Part shown: positions 54,198-63,007 of the stretch, piece after piece | Layout: each line of letters opens with the position of its first letter | Position numbering within the stretch: position 1 is the stretch's first letter | NCBI GenBank assembly: GCA_039707465.1 | Contig: CM077658.1 | Coordinates: forward strand, 10,319,574 to 10,383,573 | Source of the DNA: Rhabdophis nuchalis | Taxonomy: Eukaryota > Chordata > Lepidosauria > Squamata > Natricidae | Reading direction: 5' to 3' | DNA: 64,000 nt | Translations under genes and position numbers: made by a program | Notes under the pieces: generated by a model | Seen by the model: only the letters and a program-made list of their open reading frames with translations | Database searches by the model: none | What the model was told of the DNA's origin: nothing

Positions 54198-54520
54198 CGT
54201 TGTAGCATTCCCATAGTCATGTGATCAAAATTCATTTGCTTGTCCGCTTGCATGTATTTATGATGCTGGCAGGTGCCCTCGGATCGTGCGGTCACCTTTT
54301 GTGACCTTCTGACCAGCAAAGTCAATAGGGAAGCCAGATTCACTTAACAACCGGGTTACCAATTTAGGAACTGCAGAGATTCACTTAGCAACTGTGACAT
54401 GGAAAATCACAAAATGGGGCTCAACTCACTTAACAACTGCCTTGCTTAGGAACAGAACATTTGGCTGTAAGTCAAGGACTACCTATACAGTCCATCACCA
54501 AGCCATATTTTCATATGAAA

Positions 54521-54623
54521 GAAGAAGAAGAAGAAGAAGAAGAAGAAGAAGAAGAAGAAGAAGAAGAAGAAGAAGAAGAAGAAGAAGAAGAAGAAGAAGA
54601 AGAAGAAGAAGAAGAAGAAGAAG
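54521..54623. repeat. (GAA)n array, about 34 units
   Basis: An uninterrupted GAA/TTC triplet run, which gives poly-Glu, poly-Arg and poly-Ser ORFs that are artefacts. Long GAA arrays can form triplex DNA. Confidence 0.97.
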
Positions 54624-54729
54624 GGGATTGGATGTTAAGCTTCGCAATAGCCTTTAAAACAATTTTTCCCCCCTGCATACAATTGTGGCAGATTTTAAAT
54701 GACTGTTCAATTAAGGTGTCAACGATAAA

Positions 54730-54895
54730 CTGATTCATCTTCCCTGCCCTTACTCAGCAATGCCACTCCAATTAAGGAGAATGACTTCTTTGCCAATAAT
54801 TGTGCATGGGACTGCGGCCCAAATTTTCTTTTAATAAAATGACAGCCATAATTATTTCTTTGAAAACAAATCATATTTTGTTTCCATAAGGGAAG
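54730..54895. promoter_or_regulatory. Candidate conserved noncoding stretch
   Basis: A short repeat-free island between two arrays with CCACTCCAATTAAGGAGAAT, TGCCAATAATTGTGC and GACAGCCATAATTATTTC. Homeodomain-type words are dense. Appearance only. Confidence 0.3.
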
Positions 54896-55018
54896 AGGGA
54901 GAGAGAGAGAGAGAGAGAGAGACAGCTCACTCTATATGGAATCCTTTCAAATCCTTTGAAATTACGCTGGAAATGTTCGCGCTGTTGCAAAATAGTACTG
55001 GGATGGATGGATGGATAG

Positions 55019-55100
<82 letters not shown>
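54896..55100. repeat. (GA)n and (GATA)n arrays
   Basis: (GA)n at about 54897-54922 and (GATA)n at 55018-55100 (about 20 units), separated by unique DNA. Confidence 0.95.
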
Positions 55101-55101
<1 letters not shown>

Positions 55102-55355
55102 GGGCGTGGCTTGGCGGGCATGGCGTGTCTTGGTGGGTGTGGCAGGGGAAGGATACTGCAAATATACTCCCCATTCCCTCCCCATCCCACTAACCTGCTT
55201 TCCAGCTCCGTTCTCCTGTTCAGAGCAGCAAAAGAAGATCAGCTGGGAGGCAGCCTGGGCGGGGCCAGCCTATTTGCCGGTAGTTCTCCGAACTATTCAA
55301 AATTTGTGCCACTGGTTCTCCAGAACCTGTCAGAATTGGCTGAATACCATCTCTG
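55101..55355 (+). mobile_element. hAT-like MITE, long form, left end lost in the GATA array
   Basis: GGGCGTGGCTTGGCGGGCAT, GCTTTCCAGCTCCGTTCTCC and GCCGGTAGTTCTCCGAACTA match the element at 5347-5616 in opposite orientation, ending GAATACCATCTCTG. The left terminal repeat is missing where the GATA array begins. Confidence 0.8.
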
Positions 55356-56333
55356 AGATATATATCCTTTTTTTTTTCTTTCTGTCCTTTGCTATTTTGG
55401 ACTGATTAAGTCATACCATTTGGTGCTACACTCCTAGTTTTCTGTTTACATAAGGTATTGGTTGTTTCTTTTCCCATTTTCATATATATATGTGCGTGTG
55501 TGTGTGTGTGTGAGAGAGAGAGAGATACGTTTTTGAGTTTTATATATATATATAAACTTTAAAAAATACAATATGGTAAAAATATGCAGAAATAAAGAGA
55601 GATGAAGTAAGAAAAGAAAGAAAAGGAATGAAAAGAGAAGACAATATATAGTTATATGCCTTTTGCCTTTCTTTCTATTGAGTAATGATCATTTTATCAC
55701 ACACCCTCCTCCCGATCTTCTTTGGACTCTTCATAATCTTCAAATCCAGAAACCATCCATTCACCTTTTCTTATTTTGAAGAGAACTTCAGATCTTAGCT
55801 GCAGGATTTAACTTGTTCCTGTGTTGCCTTTAACTCTCCAATTTAAAAAAAAATAGTCCTTCTGTCCACTCTATAAAAATCTAGATCAATTTGGTAACTT
55901 GCTTCTTGAATACTCTGCCTGTGTGCGCGCAAAGAAATAATTTAGACTCCTAGTTAATTTGAGTATTGAGCTGAAATTCCGCAGCTGCTTTCTGCCAGTC
56001 CTGGAGAAGGAAATTAATTTCAGGAACCAAGCTGAATGGAGTGCTTCTCTGTCAGGCAATTACTCATCGTCTTTTGCTACTCAGGACCTATCAATGTGCT
56101 AATCCATACATAAAACCCTGCGTTTTTCTCGTCACTCACAATCGGACCAGTCATTTAACTGACCAAGCTACCCATATCCTATCCTAAAGATGGGCAACTT
56201 AAAGAACAAACAACCTCAAACATATTGTTTCAAATCTACCTTTCTTTCTGTTAGTTATGAAAATAATCAATGAAGCTGATTAACATTTTTTCTCCATTTG
56301 ACTAAGATTGTTGTTGTTGTTTAAACAACAGGA
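55356..56333. other. Unassigned sequence; one candidate noncoding element
   Basis: (GT)n/(GA)n at 55493-55526 and (TA)n follow. 55553-55870 is purine-rich, then pyrimidine-rich, possibly an old L1 piece. 55930-56170 is repeat-free (GGAAATTAATTTCAGGAACC, CAGGCAATTACTCATCG) and could be regulatory. Confidence 0.3.
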
Positions 56334-56409
56334 AAGAAGGAAGGAAGGAAGGAAGGAAGGAAGGAAGGAAGGAAGGAAGGAAGGAAGGAAGGAAGGAAGG
56401 AAGGAAGGA
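56333..56409. repeat. (GGAA)n microsatellite, about 19 units
   Basis: Pure GGAA units. GGAA arrays of this length are potential ETS-factor binding platforms in other vertebrates; nothing here shows use. Confidence 0.95.
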
Positions 56410-56864
56410 CATTAATGTAAGGGTAGGTACAAGTACAGAGGTAAATTCAACCTTTAAATGGTTTATCCTTCCATGCTATTAATTAAAAATAGTTATCCTA
56501 TGTTTGCAGACATATTTATTCCCTTATGTGCATGTATTTTTCTATGTTCTCTCTGTTGTCTTACCTTCATAGTTTCTCTGAATTGTTTAGCAGCATTCCA
56601 CATGTGTAATTAAAAAATTAGACTGACACTTGACAGTTCATTTGCACAATAACAAACAAGGAGCATGTGAAATTTACAATGAAACCCACAAGTCCTGTTT
56701 TAACATTTCCCTAATTTTAGCTAGGGTGGGATCTTATACAACTCCCCTCAAGAACAGTAATTAAAGGCACACTCAAAGGACTGGCATTGTCTACTGCTTC
56801 TCCTCCAAGAATTTGACAGTTAGTCTTTCGCTGGGATCTAAATAAGTGGCAGCCTCTAGATAAG
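56410..56864. other. Unassigned sequence
   Basis: Nothing recognised. Confidence 0.4.
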
Positions 56865-56926
56865 TGGTCCTCTTGAAAAGCTAAGCAGGAATATACTTGG
56901 AGAATACTTGGATGGGAGACAACCTG
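56865..56926 (+). pseudogene. 5S rRNA-like fragment
   Basis: AAAGCTAAGCAGG (56878-56889) and TACTTGGATGGGAGAC (56906-56920) followed by AACCTG correspond to the internal promoter part of vertebrate 5S rRNA: box A (AAGCTAAGCAGG) and box C (TACTTGGATGGGAGACCGCCTG). The spacing between them is close to that of 5S. The gene's 5' and 3' ends are missing, so it is a relic or a piece of a 5S-derived SINE. The next bases start a pogo-like element. Confidence 0.75.
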
Positions 56927-56980
56927 TACAGGTAATTCTCAACTTCGGATTACAATTGAGCAAACAATTTCTGTTATAAG

Positions 56981-57338
56981 CTACAGTGGTGCAGTGGTTA
57001 GAGTGCATTACGGCAGGCTACCTCTGCTTCCGGTTCGGTAGCGGGACCGCATGTGCCCGTGGCACATATGGGCATGCACAGAACCTTCTATACATGCACA
57101 GAAGGTCCCTGATGATGTCCCTGATGGAGCCTGGTGCCGCCGCCATTACTGGTTCGCCAGAACTGGCGTGAACCAGCAACATACCACCTCTGCACCAGAC
57201 TCAAGGTTGACTTAGCCTTCCATCCTTCTGACATGGGTAAAATGAAGACCCAGATTGTTGGGGGCAAGGAGCTAACTCTGGAAAGCACTTAGCACTGTGA
57301 AGCGGTATGCAAGTCTAAGTGCTAAGTGCTAGTGCTTT
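56981..57338 (+). mobile_element. S2 SINE with nested MITE, inside a pogo-like element
   Basis: Head CAGTGGTGCAGTGGTTAGAG; resumes at about 57193 with CAAGGTTGACTTAGCCTTCC, AGATTGTTGGGGGCAAGGAG, and the tail GAAGCGGTATGCAAGTCTAA. The box B region is replaced by the MITE. Confidence 0.85.
57028..57192. mobile_element. hAT-like MITE fragment nested in the S2 SINE
   Basis: CCGGTTCGGTAGCGGGACCG to GAACCAGCAACATACCACCTCTG. The left terminal repeat is not intact. Confidence 0.65.
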
Positions 57339-57605
57339 TATTAAATGAGACATTTGTTAAGTGAGGTTCGCAACATTTTACAATTTTTCTTGCCTCAGTT
57401 GTTAAGTGAACTCACTGAAGTAGTTGAGTTAGTAATATGGTTGTTAAGTGAATCTGGCTTCCCCATTGATTTGCTCCTAAGAAATTGTACAAAGCGTTCA
57501 CATGACCCTGGAACACTGCAACCATCATAAATATGAACCAGTTTGCCAAGGGGAACCCCCAATGGTTGTAAGTGTGAAAAACAGTCATAAGTCACCTTTC
57601 CAGTG

Positions 57606-58149
57606 CCACTAACGTGGTGTCAAATAGCTGTTGTCCTTTTTTGTTGTTGTGTTGTTACAAATCACTAACCGTGCTTTAACAGTGCTTATGCAATTGGAAA
57701 AAATCCACCCTCCCTTTCCATTTTAACAAACCTTCACACCAATGGCAACCCTGCACAACTCTATCTTGAAAGATACGGACATTTTTATCTTCTCCAGGAG
57801 AATCACCAGGGTTCTTATCTTCTCCCTCACCCTTTCCCCCTTCCAGCTTAACACTCCCCCGTCCGGGAGAAGTCAGAACCATTAACGTGGTGTCAGATAG
57901 CTGTGCTATTCATATTCTGTTACAGTCAATGGCAATTAACACTGTCATTCAAGAGGATCTGAGGAGGGGGTCTAGGACTGCTTTTTATACACTCTAAAAG
58001 GGGATGAATCTTAACCAGGGCTAAGATAAACACACAACCCAGGTTAAGACTTCTCAGAGATCAAGGGGAAGAAAAAAAATGGCCGTATTCTGAGAAAATA
58101 TGTTCCTCCCTCACTTTGTAGAAGTTCAGCAGAATTGCTTCTATTTTTA
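57606..58149. other. Unassigned sequence
   Basis: AACGTGGTGTCA(A/G)ATAGCTGT occurs twice (about 57611 and 57884), hinting at an old element between them. No gene recognised. Confidence 0.35.
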
Positions 58150-58476
58150 CCTAAAGATAAAGGTTCCCCTCTACCATATGTGGCAGCCGTTCCCGACTCT
58201 AGGTGCTCATCTCTGTTTCAAAGCTGAAAAACAAGTGCTGTCCGAAGACGTCTCCATCGTCATGGGGGCGGCATGACTAAACGCCAAAGGCGCACGGAAC
58301 GCTGTTACCTTCCCAACAAAAGTGGTCCCTATTTTTCTAATTGAATTTGTATGTGCTTTCGAATTGCTAGGTTGGCAGAAGCTGGGACTAGTAACGGGAG
58401 CTCACTCCATTATGCGGTGCTAGGGATTCGAACCGCCGAACTGCCGACCTTTCTGACTGACAAGCTCAGCGTCTTA
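58150..58476 (-). mobile_element. S1 SINE
   Basis: Tail GATAAAGGTTCCCCTCTACC at left; head ends at CAAGCTCAGCGTCTTA, where (TTTA)n begins. The GGGGGCGG block is deleted. Confidence 0.9.
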
Positions 58477-58693
58477 TTTATTTATTTTTTACCTAGGCTG
58501 ACACAAAGAGGGATTAAAACAAGTAAGTTGCAGAGGTATGGGCCTCTTCTTGTTCTCTGACTATGGTTCTATTCTTGACGAAGACTGATGGGACTTGATA
58601 CTGAACTACGAACCTGACCTATTGCTGATTTAATGGATGGGCAAAGATGGACAGACTTGCTCCTATCAGGTGCCACATTCTGACAAGATAATA
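58477..58693. other. Unassigned sequence
   Basis: Nothing recognised. Confidence 0.4.
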
Positions 58694-58701
58694 TGTTAGG
58701 G

Positions 58702-58831
58702 CAGGGGTGTCCAAACTTGGGAACTTTAAGACTTGTGGACTTCAACTCTCAGAATTCCAGCTATGCTGGCTGGGGAATTTGTGGGAGTTGAAGTCCACAA
58801 GTCTTAAAGTTCCCAAGTTTGGACACCCCTG
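58702..58831. mobile_element. 130-bp palindromic hAT-like MITE
   Basis: Ends CAGGGGTGTCCAAACTTGGG / CCCAAGTTTGGACACCCCTG; perfect 8-bp duplication TGTTAGGG (58694-58701 and 58832-58839). One arm lacks a few bases at the centre. Confidence 0.93.
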
Positions 58832-58839
58832 TGTTAGGG

Positions 58840-59043
58840 CAACATGCCAAGAGATGGTTGTGGGGGGAGGGGGGAGATGGAATGGAAGACATAAGTGGGA
58901 TAGGACAACCCTGTGCCCTTTCCTTTACTGATACTTCCTTTCCTTCTCCTCTTGATCATTTTTGCACAGCAGGCTGTGGGGGAAGAGCCAGATGGCTTAT
59001 CAAGTCTTTTCTTGTCAATGGGCTTCAATGTCAATGTATATCC
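58840..59043. other. Unassigned sequence
   Basis: Short G-rich patch; no gene recognised. Confidence 0.4.
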
Positions 59044-59435
59044 ATAGGCTGAGCGCCAAAGAATGGAGGCCTTTGAACTCTGATGCTGGAGAAGACTCCT
59101 GCATTGAGTCCCTTGGACTGCAAGGCGATCCAACTGGTCAGTCCTAGAGGAGATCAACCCTGACTGCTCTTTAGAAAGCCAGATCCTGAAGAGGGAACTC
59201 AAATCCTTTGACCACCTAATGAGAAGGAAGGACTCATTGGAGAAGAGCCTCATGCTGGGAACGATGGAGGGCAAAAGAAGAAGGGGACAACAGAGAATGA
59301 GGTGGCTGGATGGAGCCACCAAAGCAGTCAGCATGAGCTTAAATGGACTCCAGAGGATGGTAGAGGACAGGAAGGCCTGGAGGAACATTGTCCATGGGGT
59401 CGCGATGGACACGACTTCACAACTAACAACAACAA
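59044..59435 (+). mobile_element. Bov-B (RTE) LINE 3' end, copy 2
   Basis: A plus-strand frame (59219-59446) gives MRRKDSLEKSLMLGTMEGKR, then RRRGQQRMRWLDGATKAVSM and EDRKAWRNIVHGVA, the C-terminus of the Bov-B protein. The 3' end is AACTAACAACAACAATAA. Compared with copy 1 it keeps the DRKAWRN block. Confidence 0.92.
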
Positions 59436-59549
59436 TAAAGTTTTGATGTTTTCTCCCAAGTGCTAGGATAAGATTGGATAACTGCACATTAGAAATCTGA
59501 TTTGGCCCTACGTTTTACTTGTGATAAAGCTTTAATCTGTTTAGTTTTA

Positions 59550-59664
59550 TAGTTTTAATACGGTTTTACATGTTGTTTTACTTTTTGACTGGGAATCTGC
59601 CCAGAGTTGGTTTGGAGATCGGCAGCTGTATAAATGCTCTAAGTTAAAGATAAATAAATAAGAT
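59550..59664 (+). mobile_element. LINE 3' tail fragment (L2 group)
   Basis: GGGAATCTGCCCAGAGTTGG and TCGGCAGCTGTATAAATGCT with an AATAAATAA end, resembling the 3' end of an L2-type LINE. No coding part. Confidence 0.5.
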
Positions 59665-59689
59665 TTATGTCCCTCCCACTCCACCTCTC

Positions 59690-60080
59690 TGCATAAGGAT
59701 TTGGAGCTTGGACTCCACTCAAACCTTTCTGCAAATGTCCTTACACATCTGGCCAACCAGATGAGGCATACCGAGCATAAAGCCTCTTGAGGTGTTTATT
59801 AATCTTGCTTTATTTTTAGGCCATGTAATGAGTCCACCGATTGCGTAGCTTAAAATAGTGTCTCCAAGGACAAGAGGAATTCTCATGTCATTTGGGATGT
59901 GGGAAGTTTGCCATTTCAAGGGCTGTGCAGTATCATTCCAGATCCACGTGAAATCACAAAGAATTCTGCAATATTTACCCGGAACGCCTTTGAACACCTG
60001 ATAGCAATTGTTTTGATGTTTAACGCGAAATAAAACATACCAGAATCTTGATGCCAAGCAAAAAGGCATTTTCACTGGGT
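59690..60080. promoter_or_regulatory. Candidate conserved noncoding element
   Basis: A repeat-free 390-bp island of even composition. A 118-codon minus-strand frame (59719-60075) runs almost through it; it shows no domain I know and no splice or initiation context, so I treat the openness as chance or as a possible exon of unknown gene with low weight. Confidence 0.3.
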
Positions 60081-60203
60081 GACACCTTTATTCTCTTGCA
60101 AATAACTATGGAGTGGTTTGGTGTTATATAAATAAGTTTCACATGCCCCTTTTTGCTTTTATACTGCAACTACAAGATGGAAAGAGTCAAACTGAAATCA
60201 CGT

Positions 60204-60205
<2 letters not shown>

Positions 60206-60231
<26 letters not shown>
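60206..60231. repeat. (GT)n microsatellite
   Basis: About 12 GT units then (ATGT)n. Confidence 0.9.
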
Positions 60232-60242
<11 letters not shown>

Positions 60243-60403
60243 GATAGAACCAGTTGGTCTAGAGGCAATTACAACTGCCTCACATGTAATACTTCCCTGG
60301 TTCAAATCCCAGTAAGGGTATGGCTAGCTGATGAGAGCTAAATAGCTTGAAATAGATCTATCCTAGTCTCCCTGATTTATTTATTTATCAGCTCAAAAAC
60401 CTA

Positions 60404-60407
<4 letters not shown>
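60232..60407 (+). repeat. tRNA-like module (family S3), copy 2
   Basis: GTTGGTCTAGAGGCAATTAC (box A-like), GGTTCAAATCCCAGTAAGGG (box B), and the tail TTTATTTATCAGCTCAAAAA-CCTAACAC followed by (CA)n. Same order as the minus-strand copy at 37029-37382. Confidence 0.65.

Positions 60408-60445
<38 letters not shown>
60408..60445. repeat. (CA)n(TA)n
   Basis: Dinucleotide runs joining the S3 tail to the inverted-repeat element. Confidence 0.9.
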
Positions 60446-60735
60446 GCTGGTCTTGTTGTATTTGTGTGTTTCCCTGTGTAAGAATGAGATTAACGTTTCG
60501 GCGAGATCTCACTCGCCATCGCCAGGCTTCCGTCCGTGGCTTCGCAACTGTCGCCCTTCTATAAATCACCCACCACCACCACCCACCAAGATTTATAGAA
60601 AGGCGACAGTTGCAAAGCCACAGACGGAAGCCTGACGATGGCGAGTGAGATCTCACCGAAACGTTAATCTCATTCTTACATGAGAAAACACACGAATACA
60701 GCACGACCAGCATACCTACACCAGTGAAAATCTAC
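60446..60735. mobile_element. Large inverted repeat with hammerhead-like cores
   Basis: The left arm (TGCTGGTCTTGTTGTATTTG to about 60565) and right arm (about 60590 to CACGACCAGCATACC) are near-complementary over about 110 bp. On the sense of each arm a hairpin GGCGAG-UGAGAU-CUCRCC is bracketed by CTGACGA (60632-60638) and GAAACGTT (60658-60665). Confidence 0.6.
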
Positions 60736-60744
60736 GAATATATA

Positions 60745-60930
60745 TATATGCTGGTGTTGTCATCCTCGGGTGTTTTCCCGTGTATATAGCATGGAATTTT
60801 TTTTGCAACGTTTCGACAAGATCTCACTTGTCATCCTCAGGCTTCGGTCTGTGACTGTGACTGCGAAGGCATCGCCCTTCCTTAAATCTTGGTGGGGGGG
60901 GGAGTGCTGACTATTGTTGTGAGTGGGTTG
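60745..60930 (-). mobile_element. Third arm of the hammerhead-like element
   Basis: GCTGGTGTTGTCATCCTCGG, then on the minus strand CTGAGGA (60834-60840), a perfect GACAAG/CTTGTC hairpin and GAAACGTT (60807-60814). Ends near a G9 run and TGATTGGCTGTG. Confidence 0.6.
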
Positions 60931-60939
60931 ATTGGCTGT

Positions 60940-60998
60940 GTATATGTATGTATATATACATACATACATACATACATACATACATACATACATACATG
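60940..60998. repeat. (ATGT)n/(ATAC)n microsatellite
   Basis: TATGTATGTATATATACATAC followed by (ATAC)n; partly self-complementary. Confidence 0.9.
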
Positions 60999-61110
60999 AT
61001 ATGGTACATGAAGCAGCTATTGGTTTGTCCATGATCTCCTCCTATTACACCCCCTAACTGTGGACTACCTCTCTTAGAAGCTTCAATTGGTCAAACTCTG
61101 TTTTAGAAAA

Positions 61111-61330
61111 CAGCATCCTTGAAGACGTTTTGCTTCTCATCCAAGAAGCTTCTTCAATTCAATTTATACTCCTCTGCCATCATCTGAATGAGTGCTAATG
61201 ACCAGCTGACCCCAAGGAATATAAATCCTTTCATCCTTCACCGTTCAGTCAGAACTGAAGAAGCTTTTTGGATGAGAAGTTAAACGTCTTCAAAGAAAAA
61301 CAAAGTCCAGTTGCCTTTTGAAGAAAAGCA
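61111..61330. mobile_element. Inverted-repeat element (family IR), both arms
   Basis: Left arm GAAGACGTTTTGCTTCTCAT and AAGAAGCTTCTTC; right arm CTGAAGAAGCTTTTTGGATG and AAACGTCTTCAAAGAAAAAC. CTGAAGA at 61255-61261. Confidence 0.78.
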
Positions 61331-61389
61331 TCATCAGAGCTTTAAATATTCTCTTTTACTAAAACCATCAGACTCTGGATAAATGCCTT

Positions 61390-62055
61390 TCCAACAAAAA
61401 TATCAGCAAAGTTGTTTAAAGATAAATGAGCCAAATGTTGGAAATGTCATCAGATATCGAAATCGTACTATCCTATATGGTGGACATACATAGAAGCTAA
61501 AAGTTTTGTATGAAAAATCCATATCTGATTGGAGAAGATAACACAATAACATATTGACTTTAAACAAGAATTATTTTTGTTGGGCATTCTGCCAGAAATT
61601 TATAGTCAAGAAAATGTATACCTGATTATTCATGTAATAACTGCGGCTAGAATTGTATTTGCACAAAATTGGAAAAGTGAAGAGATCCCTACGGATGAGA
61701 ACGTGATTAAGAAAATATTAGAATGTGCAGAAATGAATAGATTAACACTTGCAATTAAAGAAAAAGCAAGAATCTGACTATTTTATGGGGGCTATTTTAT
61801 CAACAGTTAGAGAATAAATATGAAAATTAGAAATGAAAGCAGAGAAGTGAAATAGGGAAATTGTATAAAAAAGTTGAATATGTTAAGAAGGGAATTGTTA
61901 TAATAGTATGTTATGTATTAGTATTAACTTAAGAATAGATAAAATAATGAATGTGGCTGTAAATTTAATTGTTATTGCATAAAATATGTGTACCCCAATG
62001 ACCCACTGTTTAATGAAAGATGGTATGCTTGCATTAAAATAAAAATTTAAAAAAC
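61390..62055 (+). mobile_element. L1 LINE 3' end
   Basis: Two broken frames translate to the C-terminus of an L1 ORF2 protein: first DKWAKCWKCHQ...-like near 61420, then after a frameshift near 61580 the run LGILPEIYSQENVYLIIHVI and TAARIVFAQNWKSEEIPT (61577-61777), with a stop at about 61775. About 280 bp of AT-rich 3' UTR end in AATAAAAATTTAAAAAA. It is 5'-truncated and dead. Confidence 0.85.
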
Positions 62056-63007
62056 TTTCAACAAATAAAAATAGAGTTTGAAGATGTACAAGTATGAATG
62101 AAAGCCAAGTCTTCAGCCTTGGTCACCTGCTATTTTGTCACAGGCTCCATTTACAATGACATTTTATGAATGGCTGAGTTTTTCCAAGATTGCCACTTTC
62201 TAAGAAGCCTATTCATACATTCCAAATGCAAATGATTCACAGCCACCCAAGATCACCTACATACCCCCAATACATTTGAAACCCAAAATATTAAATGCAG
62301 CAACTTCACAGGTTCACAGACTGGCATAAATACACTTCAGAGCTAGTTTATAATGGTTTTGAGACTTAACGGTCTCAAGGGACTAAGGAGTCAAGCTACT
62401 AATAATAGGCTTCCCTGGTCAACACAGAGGCTATTTTCCCGTGAAACCCCCTTGGTTATAAGAATTCTATAGTAGATAGTTCAGAGCATGTCCTTGGATA
62501 TATCCCTCAGGAGGCCTATGTTCAAAATCCACTCTAGCGGAAAACATAATAGACCCAAGTTTACATTTTGATGCACTTGGACGAGAGCAGTGTGCGCTAG
62601 CATTTTCTGCCCCCTCTGCACTTCATCCTGTTAGATGCCAAGTTTTCTTTGAGAATGACAAAAAGAAGGATCAAGGAAATGGTCTTTGCAAGATCATCTG
62701 TCTAGCCCCTCGCGGTGTGGAAGACAAAAATCTGAATATAGACTCACGCAATGAAAAAAGGCAAGCTGAAAGAATCTTGCCGATTCCATAAAATGATATA
62801 CAATTTGTCTACTAAGCAGTGTAAAACTGTCTCCAGACTGCAGAGGACATCCTGGATTAAATCATCATCTAAGCTGTATTTATGTCTGCAAGTAATATAA
62901 GACCGAGTCTTGTTACAAAGGGATCATATTATTTCATATATTTATTACGTATTACAGTGAAAATGGGACAGGGTGGCTCAGTGGCTAACTATAGCCCTTA
63001 TCAGTTC
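62056..63007. other. Unassigned sequence
   Basis: Unique DNA without recognised gene. At about 62964-62987 GGGACAGGGTGGCTCAGTGG matches the first bases of the S1 SINE head, but nothing else of the SINE follows. Confidence 0.45.

Larger units (their letters stand above)
53737..54485. mobile_element. Pogo-like element with two nested elements
   Basis: CAGGTAGTCCCCAACTTAC at the left and GTAAGTCAAGGACTACCTA at the right are inverted repeats next to TA dinucleotides. After removing the IR element (53791-54010) and the MITE (54063-54197) about 390 bp of pogo-like sequence remain. Confidence 0.85.
56929..57605. mobile_element. Pogo-like element split by an S2 SINE
   Basis: Left ACAGGTAATTCTCAACTTCG; right part from about 57341 with GACATTTGTTAAGTGAGGTT, CATAAATATGAACCAG, GTAAGTGTGAAAAACAGTCA. 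The right terminal repeat is lost near 57605. Confidence 0.8.

Noticed and set aside
54394..54738. Poly-Arg, poly-Glu and poly-Ser ORFs
   Set aside because: All three frames of one GAA array.
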